DNA of 64,000 bases, from contig CAYQQO010000002.1 of NCBI GenBank assembly GCA_964420115.1, positions 1 through 64,000 on the forward strand, in the 5' to 3' direction. Positions within the stretch are counted from its first letter, which is position 1; every line of letters starts with the position of its first letter. Origin of the DNA: CAYQQO01 sp964420115 (GTDB lineage: Bacteria; Patescibacteriota; Minisyncoccia; Portnoybacterales; UBA2143). Under the pieces are notes generated by a model. That model ran no database searches, had not been told where the DNA came from, and saw only the letters and a program-made list of their open reading frames with translations. Both the position numbers and the translations under genes were made by a program. Shown piece after piece: positions 15,763-23,803 of the stretch.

Positions 15763-16913
15763 CAACATTGCAAAGCCAAGCTAAAAAATTGCCCGATAAT
15801 CCGGGGGTCTATCTCTTTTTAGATAAAAAAGGAGCTGTTTTGTATGTAGGACGGGCTGTCTCTTTAAAAAAAAGGGCGGCTAACTATTTTCAGAAAAACT
15901 TAGACCCGAGAATATCAGAAATGATCAGCCTGGCTTTTAGGATTAAACACTATAAAACAGAATCAATTTTAGAGGCCGTTATTTTAGAAGCAAATTTAAT
16001 AAAAAAGCACTGGCCAAAGTATAATATTAAAGACAGAGATAACCGTTCTTTTTTATATTTGGTTATTCCCAAAAATGATTACCCGCGGCCGATAATTGTC
16101 AGGCGAAGGGAATTAGAAAAGTTTCTGTCCAATGCTCATATTTTCGGGCCTTTTCAGAGTTTGTCTTTGCTTTATGGGGCTTTAAAAATTATCCGCCGCA
16201 TTTTTCCTTACAGCATCTGCCAGCCAAATTCCGGCAAGCCTTGTTTTGATTATCAAATTGGCCTTTGTCCGGGATTATGCTTGGGACAAATTTCCCAAAA
16301 AGATTATCAAAAGAATATCAGAAACATTATCCTTCTTTTTTCCGGGCAGAAAAATCGGCTATTAAGGAAACTGGCTAAAGAAAACCCCGACAAAGCCAAA
16401 GCTTTGGGGCATATCCAAGATGTTTCTTTGATAAAAAAAGATGATTCTTTTTTTTCTAAAATTAGCAGAATAGAAGGATATGATATTTCCCATTTAACCG
16501 GCAGGGAGACATTTGGGGCAATGGTTGTTTTTTCCGGCGATCAGCCGGACAAAAGCCAATATCGTTTGTTTAAAATAAGGGGAGCGGGGAGGCGCGATGA
16601 TCTGCGCGCTTTGGGGGAAACAGTTGTCAGAAGATTTAACCACAGAGAATGGCCTTTTCCTGATTTAATTTTAATTGACGGGGGCAAGCCGCAGGTTAAT
16701 TTTATTGTCAAAACGCTAAAAGAAAACTTTATTAATATCCCCTTAGTCGGCATTTCTAAGTTTGGCGGGGATAAACTGGTTTTCCCTCCTAAAGCAAAAA
16801 AATCATTAAAAGAATTAACCCAAAATATCAAAGAAACTCTTTTAAGGGTTAGAGACGAAGCGCACCGCTTTTCTTTAAAATCCAGCCGAAGAAGCAGAAG
16901 AATTAAAAAATAG
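15759..16913 (+). CDS. uvrC: excinuclease ABC subunit C, short form
   Basis: 384 residues; usual UvrC is about 600. The N-terminal GIY-YIG nuclease is clear (DNPGVYLFLDKKGAVLYVGRA), as is the UvrC RNase H-like nuclease region (YDISHLTG, DLILIDGGKPQ, GISKFG). Between them, where the UvrB-contacting UVR motif should be, there is only LLRKLAKENPDKAKALGHIQDV, with the motif core deleted. The chain ends at RDEAHRFSLKSSRRSRRIKK, so the tandem helix-hairpin-helix DNA-binding domain is absent. It makes both incisions in nucleotide excision repair. Start ATG overlaps the uvrA stop. Confidence 0.9.
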   Translation: MTTLQSQAKKLPDNPGVYLFLDKKGAVLYVGRAVSLKKRAANYFQKNLDPRISEMISLAFRIKHYKTESILEAVILEANLIKKHWPKYNIKDRDNRSFLYLVIPKNDYPRPIIVRRRELEKFLSNAHIFGPFQSLSLLYGALKIIRRIFPYSICQPNSGKPCFDYQIGLCPGLCLGQISQKDYQKNIRNIILLFSGQKNRLLRKLAKENPDKAKALGHIQDVSLIKKDDSFFSKISRIEGYDISHLTGRETFGAMVVFSGDQPDKSQYRLFKIRGAGRRDDLRALGETVVRRFNHREWPFPDLILIDGGKPQVNFIVKTLKENFINIPLVGISKFGGDKLVFPPKAKKSLKELTQNIKETLLRVRDEAHRFSLKSSRRSRRIKK

Positions 16914-16932
16914 TTTATCTATAGGTATTTAT

Positions 16933-16959
16933 TTGCAAATAATATTTATTTAGTATAAA
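16933..16959 (+). promoter_or_regulatory. promoter of the 144-residue membrane protein gene
   Basis: TTGCAA at 16933-16938 and TATAAA at 16954-16959 (15-base spacer). The ATG at 16971 is 12 bases after the -10 and no Shine-Dalgarno is seen. Confidence 0.5.
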
Positions 16960-16970
16960 ATGGAAATATT

Positions 16971-17405
16971 ATGGAACATTATCCCTTAATAAGAACAATT
17001 TATTTATATTTATTCGCTTTAGTCGGGCTGGCGCTGATAATTATTGGCAGCGTTAAATTTGTTGATATGGGGCTTAAGGCCTTTATTTTTACTCAAGCTG
17101 AACAGGAAGAAAAAATTTACAATGCCCAGCCGCCAATGCCTCGTTCTATTGAAAAAATAGAGAAAATTGGCGAAGAGGGCGAGCAAGCGGCAGTGGAATT
17201 TAGCGAGGAAGAAAGAATTCTTATCTCCGAATGGCTGAATGACTACAAAAACTGGAAAGAAAGAAGCGAAGGGGTTAATTTTGTTACTGCTAGGCGTCAT
17301 CGCCAGGCCTCTTCAAATTTGGCAATGATATTAATTGGCCTGCCTCTATTTCTTTATCACTGGGGGATTATCAGAAGAGAAACGAGGAAAAATAGAGAGA
17401 AATAA
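16971..17405 (+). CDS. hypothetical two-helix membrane protein
   Basis: A 144-residue protein with a helix at about 9-31 and another at about 117-135, flanking a cytoplasmic or external acidic loop (EEEKIYNAQPP, EEGEQAAVEFSEEERILISEWLNDYKNW). The first helix (LYLFALVGLALIIIGSVKFV) resembles DUF5671-like small membrane proteins of Patescibacteria. No catalytic residues are evident. It stands alone between its own promoter and a perfect terminator. Function not known. Confidence 0.7.
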   Translation: MEHYPLIRTIYLYLFALVGLALIIIGSVKFVDMGLKAFIFTQAEQEEKIYNAQPPMPRSIEKIEKIGEEGEQAAVEFSEEERILISEWLNDYKNWKERSEGVNFVTARRHRQASSNLAMILIGLPLFLYHWGIIRRETRKNREK

Positions 17406-17426
17406 TAATTAGAGAGATAAAAGACG

Positions 17427-17452
17427 CTAAAAAACCCTTAAGGGTTTTTTAG
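17427..17452 (+). terminator. rho-independent terminator
   Basis: A perfect 13-base inverted repeat (CTAAAAAACCCTT and its complement) with a six-T run in the 3' arm. It follows the membrane protein gene. Confidence 0.88.
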
Positions 17453-17482
17453 TTTGAGATTGTTTGTTTTAATATGCTTTTG

Positions 17483-17491
17483 TGGTATCAT
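17483..17491 (+). promoter_or_regulatory. extended -10 promoter
   Basis: TGGTATCAT (hexamer TATCAT at 17486-17491), 30 bases before the start of the 69-residue protein, leaving room for its GGGGGTG ribosome binding site. Confidence 0.5.
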
Positions 17492-17521
17492 TAAAACTAC
17501 AGAAAGGGGGTGAAATAGGGG

Positions 17522-17731
17522 ATGAAAGATATTAATTATGACTTATTAAAAATACTTTACGCTAAAACTGATACTGTTTGGTGGCTGGAAAAGCATTGTA
17601 TTAAAGACGCGGAAGAAGCTAAATGCCACAGCTTGCCGCTTTTAAAGAAAATTTTAGAGCAGGAGAAAGAAAACATTAAGGCGCTCAAAGAGGAAATAAA
17701 AATGAGAATGGATGCTGGTATTTTTGATTAA
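17522..17731 (+). CDS. hypothetical small helical protein
   Basis: A 69-residue soluble protein, apparently all helical (YDLLKILYAKTDTVWWLEKHC; LPLLKKILEQEKENIKALKEEI). It has two cysteines, C26 and C35, not in a redox spacing. A strong AGAAAGGGGGTGA ribosome binding site precedes the ATG. I have seen similar small proteins called hypothetical in Patescibacteria but know no function. The broken membrane gene at 17793 follows it. Confidence 0.65.
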   Translation: MKDINYDLLKILYAKTDTVWWLEKHCIKDAEEAKCHSLPLLKKILEQEKENIKALKEEIKMRMDAGIFD

Positions 17732-17792
17732 TCTTGTTGGATAATTTTTTAATTAAGCTTTGAGCGCAAATTTTGTTTAACAGGAGGAGGTG

Positions 17793-18038
17793 ATGAAATA
17801 TTTAACTATTTTAGGTTTGATAGTTTTTTTCGCTTGGCGCCTTGGTTTTGATTGGTTTTGTGATTTTTAAGTTTTTCCAAGCCAGCGATATGTCGTTAGT
17901 TGTTAGATGGGGGTTATTGGTTTAACTTTAGGAACGCTGATTATTATAACTTCTTTTATAATTGAAAGAGCGCAGAACTTTTGGTTTATAGGACGGCGGT
18001 TAAGTTGGAGGAATAAAAAAAAACAGCTAAAAGCTTAG
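17793..18038 (+). pseudogene. frameshifted small membrane protein gene
   Basis: ATG 17793 follows a good AGGAGGAGG ribosome binding site and opens with MKYLTILGLIVFFAWRLGFD before an early stop at 17870. The rest of a hydrophobic protein reads in other frames (ALVLIGFVIFKFFQASDMSL, then LGTLIIITSFIIERAQNFW and a basic tail ending LKA). At least two shifts are needed to rejoin the pieces. The intact ribosome binding site suggests recent loss. Family not recognised. Confidence 0.6.
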
Positions 18039-18071
18039 AGGCATAGCGCAAGTCAGCTGTTTTTAGAATAT

Positions 18072-19355
18072 TTATTGACGGAGGGTTTGGTTGTATATTT
18101 TTAAATGGTCTAAAACTAATCTTGAAAAAAGGAATTTATTTTTGACTGTTTGCTGGGCTCTTTGGCCCAGTTTTTTTTGTAGCGGTTTGTTTTTAAGGAG
18201 TTTGACTAGGTATTGGGCGGCTTGTTCCGGGCTATTCACCAAAAAGCCGTTTTCGTTATCTTTTATTTGCAGGGCTATGCCTGTTGTCTGGCCGCCGATA
18301 ACCGGTTTTCCTTTCCACATTGCTTCGGTGATAGTCAAGCCGAAACCTTCTTTAATTGATTTTTGGATTATTACATCGCTGGCTGTATAAACAGCGTTGA
18401 TAAATATATCATTAGAAGTCCCCTTTAAATGGGACGGGTCGGCGAAAAGAAATACATCTGGATCTTCTTTAGCTTGCTTTTTCACTTTTTTAAATACTTC
18501 TATTGCCTGGGGATCGTCATAAGCCTGAAATATGCCAGCCATAATTAATTGCAAATTAGGGATTTTATTTTTTGCCAGATAATATGCTTTTAAAGCGCCT
18601 AACGGATCTTTGAAGGGGTCAAAGCGTGAGACTTGGCTGACAATTGGCTGGTTGGTGCAAATTCCATAGAGATTAAGAATTTTTTTTGCTTCTTCTTTTC
18701 CCATTTCTTTGTTTTTGTCGGTAAAAGGGTTGATAGCCGGCATGACTATTTTTGTTTTCTTTTCTTTCAGCCATTGGGGCTTGTATTGAGAGTGGCTTAA
18801 AATAGTTAACTTGTATTTTTCTATCAATGGCTGGAGGAATTTTAAAATACTCGGGTTGGGGGAGGAAAGATCAATATGCAGCCGCAGAAGAGGAATAATG
18901 TTTTTTGGCGTATAATCAATTAGGGGTAGTGGTTGGGGGTCGTGGATAAGGATAATATCGGGTTTTTCTTTTTTTAGTAGATTTTCAAAAGAAGGGGCAA
19001 TTTTATCATAAAGCCATTTTAAATAAAAATACCTTTCGTCGTCTCCTAATCTTTCTGGCTCTCCTTGCAGGAGGTTGTGTATTTTTTTAGTAATTTTAAA
19101 AAAACGTATTGGCGCTTTAATAATATACCATTGGGAATTAATGCCGAGAGATTGTTCTAAGGGAATTTGGCTGTGGAGCAGTTCTGAAACTCCGCCGCCA
19201 AGCTGGGTGGAATTAATCTGAATAATTTTTTTACCCTTAAGATTTTTGGAGAGGTTGGCGGCTTGTTTGAATATTTTCGGCGTTATTTCACTGTAATTAT
19301 CAAAATTTCTCTGTTTTGTTTTGATTTTTTCTAAAGAATGCATACTTATTGTCAT
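18072..19355 (-). CDS. treT: TreT-like GT4 glycosyltransferase (trehalose synthase)
   Basis: 427 residues, GT-B fold. The start region KIIQINSTQLGGGVSELLHS and then INSQWYIIKAPIRFF closely follow TreT (trehalose glycosyltransferring synthase), including the GGGVxE loop for the nucleotide sugar. The C-terminal half has VSQVSRFDPFKDPLG and the catalytic E-x7-E region (KSIKEGFGLTITEAMWKGKPVIGG) of GT4 enzymes. By family knowledge it would make trehalose from an NDP-glucose and glucose, in the cytoplasm. Alternative: another GT4 enzyme of a related branch. It is divergent from the HlyD-like remnant and ends about 35 bases from the pseudogene at 17793-18038. Confidence 0.82.
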   Translation of the reverse strand: MTISMHSLEKIKTKQRNFDNYSEITPKIFKQAANLSKNLKGKKIIQINSTQLGGGVSELLHSQIPLEQSLGINSQWYIIKAPIRFFKITKKIHNLLQGEPERLGDDERYFYLKWLYDKIAPSFENLLKKEKPDIILIHDPQPLPLIDYTPKNIIPLLRLHIDLSSPNPSILKFLQPLIEKYKLTILSHSQYKPQWLKEKKTKIVMPAINPFTDKNKEMGKEEAKKILNLYGICTNQPIVSQVSRFDPFKDPLGALKAYYLAKNKIPNLQLIMAGIFQAYDDPQAIEVFKKVKKQAKEDPDVFLFADPSHLKGTSNDIFINAVYTASDVIIQKSIKEGFGLTITEAMWKGKPVIGGQTTGIALQIKDNENGFLVNSPEQAAQYLVKLLKNKPLQKKLGQRAQQTVKNKFLFSRLVLDHLKIYNQTLRQ

Positions 19356-19454
19356 TATTGCAAAATAAAGATTATCTGTCCATGATGTTTTGTGGGGTAT
19401 TTTTTAATTATAAAAAGTTGTTTTAATGGCTAAATTCTTTAAGGTAAAAAAAAT

Positions 19455-20225
19455 ATGAAGAAAATAATTATTATCACCAGTATTATTATTTTAATAATCG
19501 GTGTTTATTTATGCATTAAGGCTTTCCCGGGAGAAAAAAAAGATTATACTGTTATCCCGGTAGTTAAAGGCGAGATTTCTCAAAATGTTTCAGTTGCCGG
19601 AACGGTTATTCCTTCCAAGGGAATAGATTTGCAATTTGAGCGTTCAGGCAGAATTAACAGCGTTGATATTGGAGTGGGAGACCATGTGGCAGCTGGCCAG
19701 CTCTTAATAGCATTAGATGCAGCTGAATTAAATGTTTAGCTTAAGGCTTATCAGGCCGCTTTGGATGTGGCTCAAGCTTCTTTAAATAAAACATTGACTG
19801 GCGCCAGAGAAGAGGATATCCAGATTTATAGGACCAGAGTCGCTGACGCTGAAGTTGGTTTAGCTGTAAAAAAGCAAGGTTTAGTTGATACAAAAGAAGA
19901 CGCTGATAATAATTTAGCGCAGGACCATAAGGACATGGTTGGTGTTTTAGACGAAGCAGTGATAAAAACTGATGATGCCTTAAACAAGCAAATTGACCAG
20001 TTATTTGATGACGATAGTATTAATCCTGATTTGGCGTTTAATGTTTCTAATTCGCAGATAGAAATTGATGTTGAACGTGATAGATTGGTTTGCGCCAGCA
20101 GGTTGGAGCAAATGGAAGACGAAATTAACTTATTGTTTGCCGCCGATTATAATGTCGTTGATACAGTTGCTGTTAATGCCCAGTCAGATTTAATCTTTAT
20201 AAGAAATTTCTTTAATATTTTTTAG
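19455..20225 (+). pseudogene. disrupted HlyD/MacA-like membrane fusion protein gene
   Basis: The first 94 residues have a membrane anchor (about 4-24) and the classic barrel-sandwich start VIPVVKGEISQNVSVAGTV then LQFERSGRINSVDIGVGDHV, as in periplasmic adaptor proteins. The frame stops at TAG 19737-19739 (probably a mutated CAG) but continues with the coiled-coil hairpin (LKAYQAALDVAQASLNKTL...) to a second stop at 20225. The C-terminal half, with the second lipoyl piece and beta-barrel, is gone. No ABC transporter partner lies next to it. UAG ends intact genes elsewhere, so recoding is unlikely. Confidence 0.8.
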
Positions 20226-20460
20226 TAAACGCTTATTGGGCAGCTGTTGTTTTTTTATAAACTGTGAAAGCTGTTTTTTAATTATAAAAAATGGACAAAT
20301 TTAAAAAAATGTGTAAAATAAAAAGAAAAAGTAAACACACACTAAATTTTTTTAAAAAAAATGGTGTGTGTGGGTAAATAATTTTCAGACAAGCAGGCGA
20401 AGCGGGCATTTTGAGAAAAGAAGGGGATTCTCAACCCGGTTTGTTTTGCTTAGTTTATCT
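20226..20460. other. upstream region of the pyrophosphatase with two hairpins
   Basis: No intact gene. One long inverted repeat (20333-20375) has ACACACAC against GTGTGTGT around T-rich and A-rich arms; a second hairpin (about 20405-20440) pairs TTGAGAA with TTCTCAA and has flanking GGG/CCC. They may act as a terminator for the dead upstream gene or a structured 5' leader of the pyrophosphatase gene. Confidence 0.5.
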
Positions 20461-22431
20461 ATGTCGCTACCAGTTTATTTTTCTCTTACTGCGCCAGTAA
20501 TTGCTCTTCTTTTTGCTGCTTTTTTAGCATGGCAGATAAAAAAGCAGGTTGTTGTTTCATCTAAGGTGGCTCATATTGGCCAGATAATTAAAGAAGGGGC
20601 AATGACTTTTTTAAATAGAGAATACAGAATTCTTTTTATTTTTGTTTTAGTTATCACTGGCCTTTTATATTATTTCCTTAACGCGCAGACAGGACTGGCT
20701 TTTATAACTGGCGCTGTTTTAAGCGCTTTAGCCGGGCAAATTGGCATGAGAGTAGCTACTTTGGCAAATGTCAGAACTGCTGAAAAATTAAACAGAGACT
20801 TAAAATCAGGATTATTAGTCGCTTTTAACAGCGGTAGTGTTATGGCCTTGAGTGTGGTCGGATTAGGGCTTTTAGGTATTGTTAGTCTTTATTTAATTTT
20901 TAAAGAGCCGGTTATTATTTATGGTTTTGGCTTTGGCGCTTCAAGCGTTGCTTTGTTTGCCCGGGTAGGCGGCGGTATTTACACTAAAGCCGCTGATGTG
21001 GGCGCTGATTTGGTCGGCAAGGTTGAAAAGGGGATTCCTGAAGATGACCCCCGCAATCCGGCGACTATCGCTGATAATGTTGGTGATAATGTCGGTGATG
21101 TGGCTGGAATGGGGGCAGATCTTTTTGAAAGTTATGTAGATAGCATTATTGCCGCTATGGTTATTGGTTCTGTTGTGGCTATTGGCGACAAGGGGATTCT
21201 CCTGCCTATTGTTCTGGCCGCTGGCGGAATTATTGTTAGTTTAGTCAGTAATTTGTTTGTTAAAATGGGATCGGCTGGAGTAGAAAAAGGATCTGCCCAT
21301 AACGTTTTAAACAGGGGGATTTGGTCGGCAACAATTCTAATGGCTCTTACTTCTTACGGTTTGATAAAATATTTGGGGTTTGGGATTGGTGTTTTTTATG
21401 CTTTTTTAACCGGTCTTTTATCCGGCTTGGTTATTGGTTTAGTGACAGAATATTTCACTTCGCATAAATATCGTTTTACAAGGCAGATCGCTAATTCCGC
21501 CCAAACAGGAGCTGGAACAAATATTATTTCCGGCCTAGCTTTAGGTATGGCCAGCACAGTTGTCCCTGTTTTAGTAATCGGTACTGCTGTATTTCTTGCT
21601 TACCAATGGAGTCAGCTTTTTGGTATTTCCATAGCCGCCGTCGGTATGCTTTCCACTTTAGGTATAACCTTAGCAACAGACACCTTTGGCCCGGTGGCGG
21701 ATAATGCGGCTGGTATCGCTGAAATGGCTGAAATGGGCAAAGAAACAAGAGAACGAGCAGAGGACTTGGACGCGGTTGGGAATACTACAGCGGCAATTGG
21801 CAAAGGGTTTGCTATTGGCGCGGCGGCTCTAACAGCCTTGGTTTTAATGGTTAGTTATGGCCAAGCAGTTAAATTACCTTTTGTTGATTTATTTAGTTAT
21901 AGAGTGATAATTGGTCTGTTTTTAGGCGGACTGATGCCTTTTATTTTTTCTTCTTTTGCTCTTAAGGCGGTCGGCCGGGCGGCAATGGCTATGGTGGAAG
22001 AAGTGCGCCGCCAGTTTAAAACAATTAAAGGTATTATGGAAGGGGAAAGACAGCCGGATTATGCCAGATGTGTTGATATCAGCACTAAGGCGGCTTTAAG
22101 AGAAATGATTTTACCAGGCGTTTTAAGTATTTTGGCTCCTGTTTTGGTTGGTTTTCTTTTAGGCCCCGATGCTTTGGCTGGTCTTTTGGCTGGCTCAATC
22201 GTTTCCGGCTTTTTACTGGCTGTGACAATGGCCAATGCCGGAGGGGCTTGGGATAATGCTAAAAAATTTATTGAAACAGGACAGTTGGGGGGTAAGGGGT
22301 CAGAAGCGCATAAAGCGGCAGTGGTAGGTGATACTGTTGGTGATCCTTTAAAAGATACTGCCGGTCCATCGCTTAATATTTTATTAAAACTGATGGCTAT
22401 TGTTGCTCTTATTATCGCCCCTTTGCTTTAA
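20461..22431 (+). CDS. hppA: K+-dependent membrane-bound pyrophosphatase
   Basis: About 656 residues with 15-16 membrane helices. The catalytic and PPi-binding blocks DVGADLVGKVE and DPRNPATIADNVGDNVGD, the later ATDTFGPVADNAAGIAEM, and the C-terminal AVVGDTVGDPLKDTAGPS are all present, so the enzyme looks intact. It couples PPi hydrolysis to pumping H+ or Na+ out of the cytoplasm. The loop GNTTAAIGKG has Ala where K+-independent enzymes have Lys, placing it in the K+-dependent class. ATG 20461 is chosen because the membrane region begins there. A ZIP transporter gene follows by six bases. Confidence 0.93.
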   Translation: MSLPVYFSLTAPVIALLFAAFLAWQIKKQVVVSSKVAHIGQIIKEGAMTFLNREYRILFIFVLVITGLLYYFLNAQTGLAFITGAVLSALAGQIGMRVATLANVRTAEKLNRDLKSGLLVAFNSGSVMALSVVGLGLLGIVSLYLIFKEPVIIYGFGFGASSVALFARVGGGIYTKAADVGADLVGKVEKGIPEDDPRNPATIADNVGDNVGDVAGMGADLFESYVDSIIAAMVIGSVVAIGDKGILLPIVLAAGGIIVSLVSNLFVKMGSAGVEKGSAHNVLNRGIWSATILMALTSYGLIKYLGFGIGVFYAFLTGLLSGLVIGLVTEYFTSHKYRFTRQIANSAQTGAGTNIISGLALGMASTVVPVLVIGTAVFLAYQWSQLFGISIAAVGMLSTLGITLATDTFGPVADNAAGIAEMAEMGKETRERAEDLDAVGNTTAAIGKGFAIGAAALTALVLMVSYGQAVKLPFVDLFSYRVIIGLFLGGLMPFIFSSFALKAVGRAAMAMVEEVRRQFKTIKGIMEGERQPDYARCVDISTKAALREMILPGVLSILAPVLVGFLLGPDALAGLLAGSIVSGFLLAVTMANAGGAWDNAKKFIETGQLGGKGSEAHKAAVVGDTVGDPLKDTAGPSLNILLKLMAIVALIIAPLL

Positions 22432-22437
22432 AGCTTA

Positions 22438-23178
22438 ATGAATATTTTTTTCTGGATTTTCCTGTCTACTTTTTTAATTAGTTTAATCTCTTTTTCAGGG
22501 GCGCTTGTTTTATTTTTAAGGGAAAAATTACTTGAAACAACTCTTCTGTGTTTGGTCGCTTTTTCAGCCGGCGCTTTAATGGGGACGGCTTTTCTGCATC
22601 TCTTGCCGGAAGCGGTTGAGGAAACAGGCGGCAGTTTAACTGTTTTTCTCTATTTGATTATTGGCTTTACTCTTTTTTTTATTTTAGAACAATTTATTGG
22701 CTGGCATCATCATGATCAGCGTCATCAACGGGCAAAATCCTTTTCCTATCTAATTTTAGTCAGCGACGCTCTTCATAATTTTATTGATGGATTGATTATT
22801 GCCGCTTCTTTTGTGATAGCTGTCCCTGTCGGCATTGCTACTGCTGTTGCGGTGGCTTTGCATGAAATACCGCAGGAAATAGGGGATTTTGGTATTTTAG
22901 TTTACGGAGGAATAGAAAAGATAAAAGCGCTTTTTCTTAATTTTTTCACTGCCATTACAGTGGTTTTTGGCGGCTTGGTTGGTTTTTTGCTGGCTGGAAA
23001 AATAGGCCAGTCAATTGTTTTTCTTCTTCCCTTTGCCGCCGGCAGTTTTGTCTATATTGCTTCATCTGATTTAATCCCGGAAATAAAACACAGAGGAGGC
23101 TCAAAAATGTCTATTATCCATTTTCTTTTCTTTGCAACTGGTTTAGTTTTGATGTTGGTTTTAAAGTTGTATGAATAA
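22438..23178 (+). CDS. ZIP-family metal transporter
   Basis: 246 residues with eight helices. The metal-binding helices are visible as DALHNFIDGLIIAASF (helix 4, HNxxDG) and VALHEIPQEIGDFGILVYGG (helix 5, HExPQExGD), the defining ZIP motif. A His-rich loop (WHHHDQRHQR) between helices 3 and 4 is the usual variable metal-sensing loop. It imports divalent metal (zinc or iron) into the cytoplasm. It lies just behind the pyrophosphatase and overlaps the start of the glycosylase gene by eight bases. Confidence 0.92.
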   Translation: MNIFFWIFLSTFLISLISFSGALVLFLREKLLETTLLCLVAFSAGALMGTAFLHLLPEAVEETGGSLTVFLYLIIGFTLFFILEQFIGWHHHDQRHQRAKSFSYLILVSDALHNFIDGLIIAASFVIAVPVGIATAVAVALHEIPQEIGDFGILVYGGIEKIKALFLNFFTAITVVFGGLVGFLLAGKIGQSIVFLLPFAAGSFVYIASSDLIPEIKHRGGSKMSIIHFLFFATGLVLMLVLKLYE

Positions 23179-23803
23179 AAGAGACAAAGCGCTCAAAGAA
23201 ATAAAGGAAGAGGTAATTAAATGCCGGAAATGCCTTCTTTATAAATCAAGGGCTTTGCCGGTGATAGGCGAAGGCAACCATCGGGCAAAAATAGTTTTAA
23301 TTGGCGAGGCGCCGGGGGCAGAAGAATCCAAAGCCGGCCGTCCTTTTTGCGGGCAAGCAGGCAGGGTTTTAGATGGTTTATTAGAATCAGCTGGTGTAAA
23401 AAGAAGAGATGTCTATATTGCCAATATTTTAAAAGATAGACCGCCGCAGAATCGCAACCCCCTGCCTAGTGAAATTACTGCTTGTACCCCATATCTTTTA
23501 AGGCAGATTAATATAATTAAGCCGAAGGTAATTGCTGCTTTGGGTAATTTTTCAACCTCTTTTATTATGAAAGAATACGGCTTAGAAGAAAAAATAGAAG
23601 GGATTAGCAAAATTCATGGGAGGTTTTTTGAAGTTGGAGCTCCTTTTGGCAAGATAAAAATAGTCCCTCTTTATCATCCGGCGGTAGCGGTATACAATAA
23701 TTTAATGAGAGATGTCCTTGTAAATGATTTTAAAATTTTAAGTAAATTAAATGGTCAAAAAAAATATTCCAAAAGTAGTCGTCGGATTGTCAGGCGGAGT
23801 TGA
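23171..23803 (+). CDS. family 4 uracil-DNA glycosylase, variant iron-sulfur site
   Basis: 210 residues. N-terminal CRKC (C18, C21), the uracil pocket GEAPGAEESKAGRPFCGQAG and the C-terminal LYHPAVA are typical of thermophile-type family 4 uracil glycosylases that carry a [4Fe-4S] cluster. The fourth cluster ligand is in EITAC, but the third, normally a Cys in 'KCRPPxNR', is Asp here (LKDRPPQNR). It removes uracil from DNA. It overlaps the ZIP gene by eight bases and mnmA by 53 bases, a large overlap that may reflect a late stop caused by a small change near the C-terminus. Confidence 0.87.
   Translation: MNKRDKALKEIKEEVIKCRKCLLYKSRALPVIGEGNHRAKIVLIGEAPGAEESKAGRPFCGQAGRVLDGLLESAGVKRRDVYIANILKDRPPQNRNPLPSEITACTPYLLRQINIIKPKVIAALGNFSTSFIMKEYGLEEKIEGISKIHGRFFEVGAPFGKIKIVPLYHPAVAVYNNLMRDVLVNDFKILSKLNGQKKYSKSSRRIVRRS

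Noticed and set aside
19737..19739. UAG read as a sense codon in the HlyD-like gene
   Set aside because: UAG ends intact genes such as uvrC, RF1 of the UAG-reading class is encoded, and the gene is also truncated further down, so a normal nonsense mutation is simpler.
20368..20460. Upstream extension of the pyrophosphatase
   Set aside because: The extra 31 residues are encoded by hairpin-rich sequence and have no family support; the membrane domain begins at the ATG at 20461.
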